Assembly: GCF_038397735.1 (NCBI RefSeq)
Contig: NZ_CP151635.1
Location: forward strand, 62,001-126,000
DNA: 64,000 nt
Source of the DNA: Microbacterium sp. LWH13-1.2
GTDB lineage: Bacteria; Actinomycetota; Actinomycetes; Actinomycetales; Microbacteriaceae
Reading direction: 5' to 3'
Made by a program: the position numbers and the translations under genes. The notes beneath the pieces were generated by a model. The model saw only the letters and a list, made by a program, of their open reading frames with translations. It was not told the origin of the DNA and did not search any database. Shown here one piece after another: positions 1-10,682 of the stretch. Position 1 is the stretch's first letter, and the number at the start of each line of letters is the position of its first letter.

Positions 1-1940
1 AGGACATCGCGTTCTTCAACGCGGCAGCGGCCGGCGTCTTCGTCGCCACCAGCGCCGGCAACGACGGACCCGACTCCGTCACCGCCGACCACGCCTCACC
101 CTGGTACACGACGGTCGCGGCATCCACGATCCCGACCTGGGAGGGCACCGTGCAGTTCGACGGCTTCGCCCAGGCCGGCGCATCGGTGAGCGTGCCGTTC
201 GGCACCACTGTCACGGGTCCCTCGATCTACGCCGGTGACGCACCCGCCGCCGGTCAGGCGGCCGCCGACGCGGCGCTGTGCCTTCCGGGCAGCATCGATC
301 CGGCCAAGGTCACCGGCCACATCGTGGTCTGCGACCGCGGCGGCAACGCCCGCGCCGAGAAGTCGCAGGTCGTGAAGGATGCCGGCGGCATGGGCGTCGT
401 GCTCGTGAACGTGCCCGGTGGCGCGGACTCGCTCGACAACGACTTCCACGCCGTTCCGACCGTGCACCTCGCCTCGGCGCACCGCGCCGCGGTGCTGGCC
501 TACGTGCAGGGCGGCACCGACCGTCCGATCACGCTCGTGGGCGAGAACACCACCGGTGTCGTGACGCCGGTGCCGCAGATCGCCGGATTCTCGAGTCGCG
601 GACCGATGCTCGCCGACGGCAGCGACATCATGAAGCCGGACATCGCGGCCCCCGGTGTGGCGATCCTCGCGGCGACGCAGAACGCTCCGGGCGAAGCACC
701 GACCTTCGGCATCCTGTCGGGTACGTCGATGGCCTCGCCCCACATCGCCGGTCTCGCCGCGCTGTACCTCGGTGAGCGCCCGAACGCCAAGCCCGCCGAG
801 ATCAAGTCCGCGATGATGACGACCGCGTACGACACGGTCAACGCCGACGGCTCTGCGAACAAGGATCCGTTCCAGCAGGGTGCCGGTCAGGTCGATCCGA
901 AGCGCTACTTCAGCCCTGGCCTGCTCTACCTGAACGACGTGCCCGACTGGGCGGCGTTCCTCGAGGGCAAGGGTCTGGCGGAGTTCGACGGCGTCGAGCC
1001 GATCGACGGCAGCGACTTGAACGTCGCCTCGTTCTCGATCGGATCACTGGCGAGTGCGCAGACCGTCACCCGCACGGTCACCGCGACCGAGAAGGGCACG
1101 TTCACGGCATCCGTCGATCTGCCCGGAGTCGCTGTCACGGTGCAGCCGTCGACGCTGACCTTCGACAAGCCGGGCCAGACGGCGACCTACACGGTCACGT
1201 TCGACAACCAGAGCGCCCCGGTCGAGCAGTGGGCGACCGGATCGCTCACCTGGACGAGCAAGAAGAACACGGTGCGGTCGCCGATCGCGGTGTTCCCGGT
1301 CACGGCGGATGCCCCTGCCGAGGTCGAGGGCACAGGAGTCGACGGATCGACCACGGTCGACATCACTCCCGGCGTCGACGGCGCGCTCGCTCTCGCCCTG
1401 TCGGGTCTCACGCCGTTCTCGCTGCTGGAGGACCCGGACGGACGCGTCGTCGGCCACTCGGGTGACGAGGCATCCGGAGACGCGAACAAGGATGTGTCGT
1501 GGATCGTCGACGTTCCGGAGAGCACGACGCTCTCGCGCTTCGACCTCGACTCGTCTGATGACACCGGCAGCGACCTCGACCTGACGGTCTATCGGGTCGT
1601 GAGCGCCGACGATCTGCGCTACTACGAGCGCTGGCAGTCGGCGACGGGGTCGGCTGACGAGCAGGTGACGCTGGCGGCTCCGACGGCCGGCACGTACCTG
1701 GTCGTCGCGAACGTGTACTCGACGTCGGCGCCGATGACGTGGGACATGACCTACGCCAACGTGCAGCCCGCAGGCGAGGGATCGCTGGCCGCGACCCCGA
1801 ACCCGATCGACGCCGTTCGCGGTCAGGCGACGAGCTACGAGCTCAGCTGGACCGGCCTGACCGCCGGCACCCGCTACCTGGGACTCGTGCAGTACGGCGA
1901 GTCGGATGTGCGGACGATCGTCACGGTCGACGCGCAGTAG
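1..1940 (+). CDS. S8 family (subtilisin-like) secreted serine peptidase, 5' end missing
   Basis: The reading frame is already open at the left edge, so the signal peptide and the catalytic Asp and His lie outside the window. The first visible residues contain ATSAGNDGP, the oxyanion-hole Asn region of subtilases. A protease-associated (PA) insert follows (about visible residues 75-175). The catalytic Ser motif SGTSMASPHIAG lies near nt 720-755. After the catalytic domain comes a beta-rich region like the fibronectin-III-like domain of large subtilases, then a pre-peptidase-like C-terminal segment. An ATG at 150 is internal and is not the start. The family is extracellular and degrades proteins. 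A perfect hairpin lies just after the stop. Confidence in the family is high; substrate unknown. Confidence 0.95.
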   Translation, partial: DIAFFNAAAAGVFVATSAGNDGPDSVTADHASPWYTTVAASTIPTWEGTVQFDGFAQAGASVSVPFGTTVTGPSIYAGDAPAAGQAAADAALCLPGSIDPAKVTGHIVVCDRGGNARAEKSQVVKDAGGMGVVLVNVPGGADSLDNDFHAVPTVHLASAHRAAVLAYVQGGTDRPITLVGENTTGVVTPVPQIAGFSSRGPMLADGSDIMKPDIAAPGVAILAATQNAPGEAPTFGILSGTSMASPHIAGLAALYLGERPNAKPAEIKSAMMTTAYDTVNADGSANKDPFQQGAGQVDPKRYFSPGLLYLNDVPDWAAFLEGKGLAEFDGVEPIDGSDLNVASFSIGSLASAQTVTRTVTATEKGTFTASVDLPGVAVTVQPSTLTFDKPGQTATYTVTFDNQSAPVEQWATGSLTWTSKKNTVRSPIAVFPVTADAPAEVEGTGVDGSTTVDITPGVDGALALALSGLTPFSLLEDPDGRVVGHSGDEASGDANKDVSWIVDVPESTTLSRFDLDSSDDTGSDLDLTVYRVVSADDLRYYERWQSATGSADEQVTLAAPTAGTYLVVANVYSTSAPMTWDMTYANVQPAGEGSLAATPNPIDAVRGQATSYELSWTGLTAGTRYLGLVQYGESDVRTIVTVDAQ

Positions 1941-1952
1941 CAGTGGACAGCG

Positions 1953-1988
1953 GCGACGCCCCGTGCTCTCCGGAGCGCGGGGCGTCGC
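1953..1988. terminator. Hairpin between convergent subtilase and pirin genes
   Basis: The arms gcgacgccccg and cggggcgtcgc pair perfectly over 11 bp and the inner bases extend the stem. There is no long T tract on either side. Its place between two converging genes suggests a bidirectional terminator. Confidence 0.65.
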
Positions 1989-2006
1989 TCTGCGTCCGGC
2001 TGCGTG

Positions 2007-2972
2007 TCAGATCCTGCGGCCGCGCGGCATCAGGCGCACGTCGGGCAGGGGCGGAGCGGGGATGCGCACGTCGTGCCCCTCGACGATTCCGAACCGCGCG
2101 GAGGCCGCCTCCCACTCGGTGCGCGCCTCGACGATCTCCTCGTGGGTGCGGCCGGCGAAGTTCCACCACATGACGATCTCGTCGGCGAACGGCTCGCCGC
2201 CGATCAGGAAGAGCAGGGCGCCCTCCGTGCTGGCGACCTCGATGCCCTCCCTCGAATCGCCGAGGTAGAGCATGTCGTTCTGCGTCATCTCATGTTCCGC
2301 GACCGAGACGTCTCCCTCGACGAGCATGATCGCGTGCTCCCAGTCCTCCCGCAGAGGCAGTCGCACGTGGGTACCGGCGGGGATCACGATCTCGGCGCCG
2401 ACGATCGGGGTGTGCACTGTCGCCGGCGAGGTCGTACCGGCGAATTCGCCGAGCACGACGGTGGCCGCGGCATCCGCACCCCGGTGGGCCGAGAGGGCGA
2501 CAGCCGGGAGATCTGTGTGCCGTTCGAAACCGCCGGCCCCCTGACGTGCACCGTCGGGGAGCACGACCCAGAACTGCAGGGCGTCGAGCGGGATCGGGCC
2601 ATCGCCGATCGAGTACTCCGAGTGCGAGATGCCATTGCCGGCGGTCATCAGGTTCAACTGGCCCCGACGGAGGTCGGCGTCGCTGCCGAGCGAATCGCGG
2701 TGACGGATCTCGCCGACGAGCGGCCAGGTGACCGTCTGCAACCCGATGTGCGGGTGCGGCTCGACCCGCATCCTGGTGTCCGCCGGTCCGAAGCGGTCGA
2801 GGAAGCACCAGGCGCCGATCGTCGGCAGGTTGCGATGGGGGAGCACGCGCAGCACGTTCATCCCACGCACTCCGCCGAGCGGAACCTCTCGCGGCTCGAG
2901 CACGAGTCGGCGTTCGCCGATCGTCGGTGCGGCGCCGTGGGCGTCGGCGGATCCGCTCGCGATCTCGGTCAT
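2007..2972 (-). CDS. Pirin family protein (bicupin)
   Basis: A 321-aa protein, close to the usual length for the family. It shows the N-terminal pirin signature: HPHIGLQTVTW, then RHRDSLG, then MTAGNGISHSE, which supply the metal-binding His/Glu residues of the first cupin barrel. The second cupin half ends near MWWNFAGRTHEEI, a typical pirin C-terminal motif. The start at 2972 is chosen because AAGGAG sits 6-8 nt upstream; the frame is open further upstream but overlaps the neighbouring promoter region. Characterised pirins are quercetin dioxygenases or redox-linked cofactors; the role here is not determined. It is divergent from the small lipoprotein gene. Confidence 0.92.
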   Translation of the reverse strand: MTEIASGSADAHGAAPTIGERRLVLEPREVPLGGVRGMNVLRVLPHRNLPTIGAWCFLDRFGPADTRMRVEPHPHIGLQTVTWPLVGEIRHRDSLGSDADLRRGQLNLMTAGNGISHSEYSIGDGPIPLDALQFWVVLPDGARQGAGGFERHTDLPAVALSAHRGADAAATVVLGEFAGTTSPATVHTPIVGAEIVIPAGTHVRLPLREDWEHAIMLVEGDVSVAEHEMTQNDMLYLGDSREGIEVASTEGALLFLIGGEPFADEIVMWWNFAGRTHEEIVEARTEWEAASARFGIVEGHDVRIPAPPLPDVRLMPRGRRI

Positions 2973-3036
2973 CCGATTCTCCTTCGCTGGGGTGCGTCTG
3001 CGCATGGTCGCGCGAGCGGACTCATAGGCTCGGCGG

Positions 3037-3414
3037 ATGAACGCTCGTCGCTCTCCCATTATCCTGCTCGCCCTCGGCGCATCGGCGGTGCTGCTGTCCG
3101 GGTGCGCCACCGGCGGAGACGCCGGCTTCTGCGGCCCGCTGATCGATGACACCCAGACGTCGGCGGCGGCCTTCTCGCCGCTGATCCCCGGGATGAACAC
3201 CGAGGGAGACGTCACGGCGCGGCTCGCGCTCATGGAGAAGGTCGAGCCGACGCCCGAGCTCGCCGACGACCTCGAGACGTGGAAGGGATACCTGACGGTG
3301 GCGTCGGAGTCGATCACCGATGACGTCACCACGATGATCACCGCCTACGACGACGACGTCAAGGCGGCGGGCGAAGCGCTCTTCGACTACTACACCGGCA
3401 CCTGCATGCGGTAG
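3037..3414 (+). CDS. Small lipoprotein of unknown function
   Basis: A 125-aa protein with a short basic N-terminus, a hydrophobic segment and a lipobox LLSGC, so it should be lipidated and anchored outside the membrane. The mature part is mostly helical and acidic, with a few Cys residues (near CG and TC at the two ends) that could form a disulfide. I do not recognise a family. TAGGCT at 3025-3030 ends 6 nt before the ATG, the spacing of a leaderless actinobacterial transcript, and no ribosome binding site is visible. That supports this start. Confidence 0.8.
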   Translation: MNARRSPIILLALGASAVLLSGCATGGDAGFCGPLIDDTQTSAAAFSPLIPGMNTEGDVTARLALMEKVEPTPELADDLETWKGYLTVASESITDDVTTMITAYDDDVKAAGEALFDYYTGTCMR

Positions 3415-3437
3415 CCGGAGATCTGCGGTCGGTGTGC

Positions 3438-3755
3438 TCAGGCCTCGGTCGGCGCGGTGCCCGGCCGCTTCGGCCACCGGATCTCGGCCCCTGCGATCTC
3501 ATGGGTCGTGAGGTACTTCGCGATGTACGGGCACAGGGGCACGATCGCGTCGCCGGTTGCCGCGGCATCCGTCAGCGCCCGCTCGGCGAGGATGCTCGCG
3601 AGGCCCTGCCCCTGGAAGGCGGGGTCGAGTTCGGTGTGGATGAAGCGGATCGCCCCGGGCCGCAGCTGGAACTCGGCGTAGCCCGCGAGTGCGCCGTCCG
3701 TGCGGATCTCGTAACGGGACTCGTCGTCGTTGCGGGTGACGGTGATATCGGTCAT
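3438..3755 (-). CDS. GNAT-type N-acetyltransferase, short atypical (YjdJ-like)
   Basis: A 105-aa protein. The segment FIHTELDPAFQGQGLASILAE is the acetyl-CoA binding region of the small atypical GNAT family, with G-Q-G in place of the usual R/QxxGxG/A, followed by VPLCPYIAKYLTTH, typical of this subgroup. It is about the expected length (90-110 aa) and probably cytoplasmic. AAGGAG lies 8 nt before the ATG at 3755. The substrate is not predictable from sequence. It is divergent from recQ across a 91-bp gap. Confidence 0.88.
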   Translation of the reverse strand: MTDITVTRNDDESRYEIRTDGALAGYAEFQLRPGAIRFIHTELDPAFQGQGLASILAERALTDAAATGDAIVPLCPYIAKYLTTHEIAGAEIRWPKRPGTAPTEA

Positions 3756-3846
3756 CGAGCGCTCCTTCGGGTGTCTGCGTCTAACCTACGCCCGCTGAGT
3801 CGCGCACGGGCGGGCCGAGGTCGGCGGGGGTCGTTACGCTGGAGGG

Positions 3847-5877
<2,031 letters not shown>

Positions 5878-5912
5878 CGCCGTCTGAGGCCTCCGGCAGG
5901 ACGTCGCACGCG

Positions 5913-7196
5913 TCAGCGCAGCGGAAGAACGTCGTCGAGATGGGCGCGCAGGTGGGCGGTGATGTCGACTGCGTCCCTGTCGTACAGCCATTGATACTGC
6001 AGCCCGTCCCACATCGCGACGAGCCAGACGGCCTCGTGCTCGGGGTCGCGATGCTCCGACAGGTCGCCGTCGACCTGGGCGAGCCGGAAGAGCTCGGCGA
6101 AGTAGCCGATGACCTCCTCGAAGCGCTCCGTGAAGTAGTCGTGGGCGGGGTGCGTCGCGGGAACGGCCTCGCACGACAGCACCGCATACACCTCGATCAG
6201 GCCCGGCTCGTCGAGTGCGCTGACGCGCGCGCCGGTGGGGAGATCACGAAGTGCGGCCCCGGCGCGTTCGGGATGCTCGTCCTCGCTGCGCTCCTGAATG
6301 GTGCGGTCGCGCTCGGTGAGCACGGCGCTGAGCAGCAGCTCCTTCGAGGGATAGTGGTGCAGGAGCGTCGACTTCGACACCCCGACAGCCTTGGCGATGT
6401 CGCTGAGACTCGTGTCGCCGTATCCTCCCCGCGAGAACAGATGCATCGCGTCCGCGAGGATCTGCGCCCGACGGCGTCGACCGACTGCATAACCGGGCTC
6501 GTTGTCGCCAGCGCCCTCGACGACCGCCGCCGACATGGCGGGCAGTGGACCCGCGGCCACCTCTGCGGGTGCGGGCTGGGAAGGGTCGCGCCAGCCGACG
6601 GGCAGCGCCCACAGCGATTCGCGCTCCTCGAGCATCTGCACGACGTCGACCCGGTCGGGAAGGTACTGCGAGATCAGCTGCAGCCCGTCCCAGCCGGCCA
6701 TGTGACGGGTGGTCTCGTCTGACACATCCCTGCCGGCGTCGATGGTGCCGTGCAGCGCCGCATCCTCGAGCACCTCCGAGCTCAGCTCACGCAGGCGGGC
6801 GTATCGCTGTCGCATCCGCTCGTGGGCCGGATGCTCGGGGGCCGACGCCTCGCCCGTGAGTGCGGCGAAGAGCTCCAGGTAACCCGGGGTGCGCGCGTTG
6901 CGCCGTGCGACGTCGGCGAAGATCAGCTCTCCCGAGTCCGATGCCGCCCCGACCAGATCGAACGCCCTCTCGTTCTCCTCCTCGAATCCGGCGACGACTT
7001 CGGCGAGCAGGTCGTCCTTCGAGGCGAAGTGGCCGAGGAGGCCGGGGTGGCTCACGGATGCCGCGGCGGCGATGTCGCGCAGGGACGTCGAGCGGTACCC
7101 GTTCGAGATGAACAACTCGCGGGCGGCGTCCACGATCCGCTGGCGCGTGGCCGCGGCGCGCGCCTGACGCGAGCCGGTCGTCGTCGCTGTCGTCAT
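5913..7196 (-). CDS. TetR/AcrR family regulator with two fused TetR units
   Basis: A 427-aa protein, about twice the usual TetR length. Unit 1 has a helix-turn-helix near residues 15-60 (RIVDAARELFISNG, TSLRDIAAAASVSHPGLLGHF). Unit 2 repeats this near residue 230 (ILADAMHLFSRGGYGDTSL, SDIAKAVGVSKSTLLHHY). Each is followed by a helical ligand or dimer domain ending in a similar WDGLQ motif. GGGGGAG 3-8 nt upstream supports the ATG at 7196; an upstream in-frame ATG lies in the promoter. It is divergent from the MFS/GH3 operon, so I infer it represses that operon and itself, with a glycoside-derived inducer. The fusion could bind DNA as a pseudo-dimer. Confidence 0.92.
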   Translation of the reverse strand: MTTATTTGSRQARAAATRQRIVDAARELFISNGYRSTSLRDIAAAASVSHPGLLGHFASKDDLLAEVVAGFEEENERAFDLVGAASDSGELIFADVARRNARTPGYLELFAALTGEASAPEHPAHERMRQRYARLRELSSEVLEDAALHGTIDAGRDVSDETTRHMAGWDGLQLISQYLPDRVDVVQMLEERESLWALPVGWRDPSQPAPAEVAAGPLPAMSAAVVEGAGDNEPGYAVGRRRRAQILADAMHLFSRGGYGDTSLSDIAKAVGVSKSTLLHHYPSKELLLSAVLTERDRTIQERSEDEHPERAGAALRDLPTGARVSALDEPGLIEVYAVLSCEAVPATHPAHDYFTERFEEVIGYFAELFRLAQVDGDLSEHRDPEHEAVWLVAMWDGLQYQWLYDRDAVDITAHLRAHLDDVLPLR

Positions 7197-7226
7197 CGCT
7201 CCCCCTTCCCCCTCATTCTCTCTCAT

Positions 7227-7267
7227 TACCACTCGGTCGATATTCACTTACCAAACGGTCGAGATTC
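7227..7267. promoter_or_regulatory. Candidate TetR operator: two 19-bp direct repeats, 22 bp apart
   Basis: taccactcggtcgatattc (7227-7245) and taccaaacggtcgagattc (7249-7267) match at 15 of 19 positions, and their starts are 22 bp apart, about two DNA turns. They lie in the divergent gap between the double-TetR gene and the MFS gene. Direct rather than inverted repeats would suit a protein carrying two DNA-binding domains in one chain. The function is inferred. Confidence 0.55.
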
Positions 7268-7330
7268 CGGTATGGTGTTCCTCACGCCAGGTCGCGGATG
7301 ACCGGCGAACCTTGCCCGAAAGGACCCCCC

Positions 7331-8629
7331 ATGACAGAGCTGTCATCGGCCGCCACCGCAGCGGCCGTCGGAACGACCGGCTTCAAAGCCCCCGGCACCA
7401 CGCCTCTCAAGACCCCGCGCGGCTACACCCCCGGACTCGCCGCCGTGAACTTCGGCGTCTACCTGGCACTGCTCACCCCTGTGATGGTGTCGATGGCGTT
7501 CAAGATCCAGCGCCTCGACCCCGTGAACACCGAGGGCAGCCTCGGCCTCGTGATGGGGGTCGGCGCCGCCTTCGCCCTCATCGCGAACCCGCTGGTCGGC
7601 CGCCTCTCCGACCGCACCACCTCCAAGTGGGGCATGCGTCGCCCGTGGATCCTCGGCGGAGCGATCGTCGGGCTCGGCGGCTTCGTGATCATCGGCGCCG
7701 CGACCTCGGTGCTCGTCGTCCTGCTGGCCTGGTGCCTGGTGCAGGCGGCCATGAACGCGGTGCTCGCCGCCGCCAACGCGACTCTGCCCGACCAGGTGCC
7801 CGTCACCAGCCGCGGCAAGGTCTCGGGCATCATCGGCATCACGACTCCCATCGGCATCCTCGCCGGAAGCTTCATCGTGAACTTCCTTCCCGGAGACTTC
7901 GAGCGCTTCGTCGTGCCCGGTGCGATCGCCCTGATCCTGGTCGTCGTCTTCGTGCTGACGCTCAAGGACCGCCGCCTCACCGAGAAGCCGGCCACGCGCT
8001 TCACGATCGGCACGTTCTTCGGCTCGTTCGTCTTCAATCCCCGCAAGCACCCCGACTTCGGCTGGACCTGGCTGACCAAGTTCTTCGTCATGTTCGGCTA
8101 CGCCGGAATCGCCACCTTCCTGCCGCTCTACCTCGTCAACAAGTTCGCGCTCGACGAGCAGGGCGCCGTCGGCACGATCCTCATCGCGAACCTCGCCTCG
8201 ATGGCCGCGATGGCGATCTCCGCACCGCTCGGCGGGTTCCTGTCCGACAGGATCGGCAAGCGTCGTCCGTTCGTCGCGATCGCCGGCATGATCATGGTGG
8301 TCGGGCTCGTGATCCTCGCGATCGCACCCAGCATCGAGATCGTCATCGTCGCCCAGGCCATCATCGGACTCGGCGCCGGATCGTTCCTGTCCGTCGATCT
8401 CGCCCTCGCCACCGAGGTGCTGCCCAACCCCGACGACGTGGCGAAGGACCTCGGCGTGCTCAACATCGCCAACGCCCTCCCGCAATCGATCGCCCCCGCG
8501 ATCGCTCCGAGCATCATCGCCCTGGGTGCTGCCACGCCACTCGGCGGATACACCACCTGGTACCTGTTCGGTGCGCTCGTCGCACTCGCCGGCGCCGTCC
8601 TCGTCTACCGCATCAAGGGAGTCAAGTGA
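7331..8629 (+). CDS. MFS transporter, probable glycoside/disaccharide uptake
   Basis: A 432-aa membrane protein with about 12 hydrophobic segments. The loop after TM2, GRLSDRTTSKWGMRRPW, resembles the RWGRRRP loop of sucrose/maltose-type (SLC45-like) and GPH carriers, and a related motif GGFLSDRIGKRRPF occurs in the second half, as expected for a duplicated MFS fold. The ATG at 7331 follows AAAGGA. The GH3 gene starts 2 bp after the stop, so the two are an operon: import of a beta-glycoside, then hydrolysis inside the cell. Substrate specificity cannot be read from the sequence. Confidence 0.92.
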   Translation: MTELSSAATAAAVGTTGFKAPGTTPLKTPRGYTPGLAAVNFGVYLALLTPVMVSMAFKIQRLDPVNTEGSLGLVMGVGAAFALIANPLVGRLSDRTTSKWGMRRPWILGGAIVGLGGFVIIGAATSVLVVLLAWCLVQAAMNAVLAAANATLPDQVPVTSRGKVSGIIGITTPIGILAGSFIVNFLPGDFERFVVPGAIALILVVVFVLTLKDRRLTEKPATRFTIGTFFGSFVFNPRKHPDFGWTWLTKFFVMFGYAGIATFLPLYLVNKFALDEQGAVGTILIANLASMAAMAISAPLGGFLSDRIGKRRPFVAIAGMIMVVGLVILAIAPSIEIVIVAQAIIGLGAGSFLSVDLALATEVLPNPDDVAKDLGVLNIANALPQSIAPAIAPSIIALGAATPLGGYTTWYLFGALVALAGAVLVYRIKGVK

Positions 8630-8631
8630 CC

Positions 8632-10386
8632 ATGACAGACGTGACCACCGCCCGACCGTGGCTCGACACGAGCCTCCCCGTCGACGACCGTGTGCAGCTG
8701 CTTCTCGACGAGATGAGCATCGAGGAGAAGGCGGGGCTGTTCTTCCACACGATGATCGCGATCGGCGACCTCGACGAGGCGAACCCGGTCTTCGCGACCC
8801 CGAGCGCGCGTGAGTTCGTGCACGTCAAGCACATGACGCACTTCAACCTGCTGGGTGCGGCACCGACCGGACGCGAGATCGCCGAGTGGCACAACGCCCT
8901 GCAGCGTCTCGCGGCAGGCACCCGGCTCGGCATTCCGGTGACGCTGTCGACCGATCCGCGCCACTCGTTCAGCGAGAACCCGGGCGCATCGATCCTCGCC
9001 GGTCCCTTCTCCCAGTGGCCCGAGACGCTGGGGCTCGCCGCCACGCGCGATCCCGAGCTGGTCGAGCGTTTCGCGGATATCGCGCGTCAGGAATATACGG
9101 CCGTCGGCCTGCGCGTCGCGCTGCATCCGCAGGTCGATCTGGCCACCGAATCGCGCTGGGCTCGTCAGACCGCGACCTTCGGAGAGGATGCCGAACTGTC
9201 GGGCATTCTCGGAGCGGCATATATCCGTGGGTTCCAGGGCGAGTCCTTCGGCCCAGGATCGGTCTCGACGATGACCAAGCACTTCCCCGGGGGTGGCCCG
9301 CAGAAGGACGGCGAAGATCCGCACTTCCCGTACGGCCGCGAGCAGGTGTACCCGGGCGGCCAGTTCGAGCTGCACCTCAAGCCGTTCGAGGATGCGCTCG
9401 AGGCGGGCACGCGGCAGATGATGCCGTACTACGGAATGCCGGTCGGCACCGAATACGAGGAGGTCGGATTCGGCTTCAACCGGTCGGTCATCACCGGGCT
9501 GCTCCGCGAGCGCTACGGCTTCGACGGCCTCGTGTGCACGGACTGGGGCCTGATCAACGACGCCGAGATCTTCGGCCAGCCCTTCCCTGCCAGGGCGTGG
9601 GGCGTCGAAGACCTGACACCGCGCGAGCGGATGCTGAAGGTGCTCGATGCGGGCGCGGATCAGTTCGGCGGCGAGGACTGCCCCGAGCTGCTGCTCGAGC
9701 TCGTCGCGAACGGATCCGTGTCGGAGGAGCGCCTCGACGTCTCCGCCCGCCGCATCCTCCGCGAGAAGTTCGAACTGGGGCTCTTCGAGAACCCGTACGT
9801 CGATGAGGACGCCGCAGACGAGATCGTCGGACGGGCGGAGTTCCGCGCCGCCGGCGAGGCTGCTCAGCGGGCGTCCGTCACCGTGCTGACGAACGACGGA
9901 TCGCTGCCGTTCTCTGTCGGGATCAAGCTCTACGTCGAGGGGATCGATGCCGATGCGGCCTCGGCGTACGGCACGGTCGTCGCGACACCCGCCGAAGCCG
10001 ATCTCGCGATCATCCGACTGCAGGCGCCGTTCGAGCAGCGGGAGACCATGTTCGAGAACTTCTTCCACGCGGGCTCGCTCGACTTCGCCGACGACGTGAT
10101 CGCCCACGTGGGCGAGGTGGCGCGCGCGGTGCCGACCGTCGTCGACGTGCTTGCGGATCGCCCGCCGATCCTCCAGCCGATCACTGACGCGGCGGCCGCT
10201 GTCACGGTCAACTGGGGCGTCTCCGCGGCCGCGCTGCTCGACGTTCTGAGTGGCGTCGTGAGCGCGCAGGGCAGGCTCCCGTTCGACTTGCCGAGATCGA
10301 TGGCGGCGGTTGAAGCCTCGCGTCCCGACGTCCCCTTCGACACCGCCGATCCGCTGTTCCGGTTCGGCCACGGCCTGTCGCTCTAG
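8632..10386 (+). CDS. Glycoside hydrolase family 3 protein (beta-glucosidase/xylosidase type)
   Basis: A 584-aa enzyme without a signal peptide, so cytoplasmic. N-terminal (beta/alpha)8 barrel motifs include DPRHSFSENPG, a substrate-binding KHFPGGG near residue 217, and VCTDWG with the predicted nucleophile Asp304. A shorter alpha/beta C-terminal domain ends in FRFGHGLSL, a common GH3 ending. It lacks a C-terminal fibronectin-like domain. The start at 8632 has AAGGGAG about 10 nt upstream; a GTG at 8626 overlapping the upstream stop is an alternative. Coupling to the MFS gene points to intracellular glycoside use. The preferred sugar is unknown. Confidence 0.94.
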   Translation: MTDVTTARPWLDTSLPVDDRVQLLLDEMSIEEKAGLFFHTMIAIGDLDEANPVFATPSAREFVHVKHMTHFNLLGAAPTGREIAEWHNALQRLAAGTRLGIPVTLSTDPRHSFSENPGASILAGPFSQWPETLGLAATRDPELVERFADIARQEYTAVGLRVALHPQVDLATESRWARQTATFGEDAELSGILGAAYIRGFQGESFGPGSVSTMTKHFPGGGPQKDGEDPHFPYGREQVYPGGQFELHLKPFEDALEAGTRQMMPYYGMPVGTEYEEVGFGFNRSVITGLLRERYGFDGLVCTDWGLINDAEIFGQPFPARAWGVEDLTPRERMLKVLDAGADQFGGEDCPELLLELVANGSVSEERLDVSARRILREKFELGLFENPYVDEDAADEIVGRAEFRAAGEAAQRASVTVLTNDGSLPFSVGIKLYVEGIDADAASAYGTVVATPAEADLAIIRLQAPFEQRETMFENFFHAGSLDFADDVIAHVGEVARAVPTVVDVLADRPPILQPITDAAAAVTVNWGVSAAALLDVLSGVVSAQGRLPFDLPRSMAAVEASRPDVPFDTADPLFRFGHGLSL

Positions 10387-10407
10387 CGCCCCGGCCGCAC
10401 ACGAGAG

Positions 10408-10438
10408 CGCCCCGCAGGCACCGCCTGCGGGGCGTTTT
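10408..10438 (+). terminator. Rho-independent terminator after the GH3 gene
   Basis: A perfect 12-bp GC-rich stem (cgccccgcaggc / gcctgcggggcg) with a 3-nt loop is followed by TTTT at 10435-10438. This is the clearest intrinsic terminator in the window. Confidence 0.9.
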
Positions 10439-10682
10439 CGCGTGTCCCGACCGGCCGTCGATTCGTCCTGTCAAACCGCACCGCAGAACGTGCCTGTAGG
10501 GCGGTTCGAGAACACGGTGACGAAATGTCTCAGATGGTGACCATTCTGGAACGAAGTCTGGACGTTGGCTGGACTTAACAATCTCTATCCCGCAATACTG
10601 TCTGGACATGCGCTCGGTCGACTCGTGTCGACGCCTGGGGAGGGCCTTGTGACGCGGAACATCTGCATCACGGGAGAGGCGA
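10439..10682 (+). other. Non-coding leader upstream of the surface protein gene
   Basis: About 244 bp with no convincing gene. It contains a relatively AT-rich stretch at about 10510-10610 (TTAACA, CAATACTGT) that probably carries the promoter, though I cannot assign -35 and -10 boxes with confidence. A GGGAGAGG ribosome binding site lies just before the ATG at 10683. Confidence 0.4.

Noticed and set aside
10500..10530. tRNA-like ggttcgagaac
   Set aside because: No acceptor stem or anticodon arm could be folded around it.
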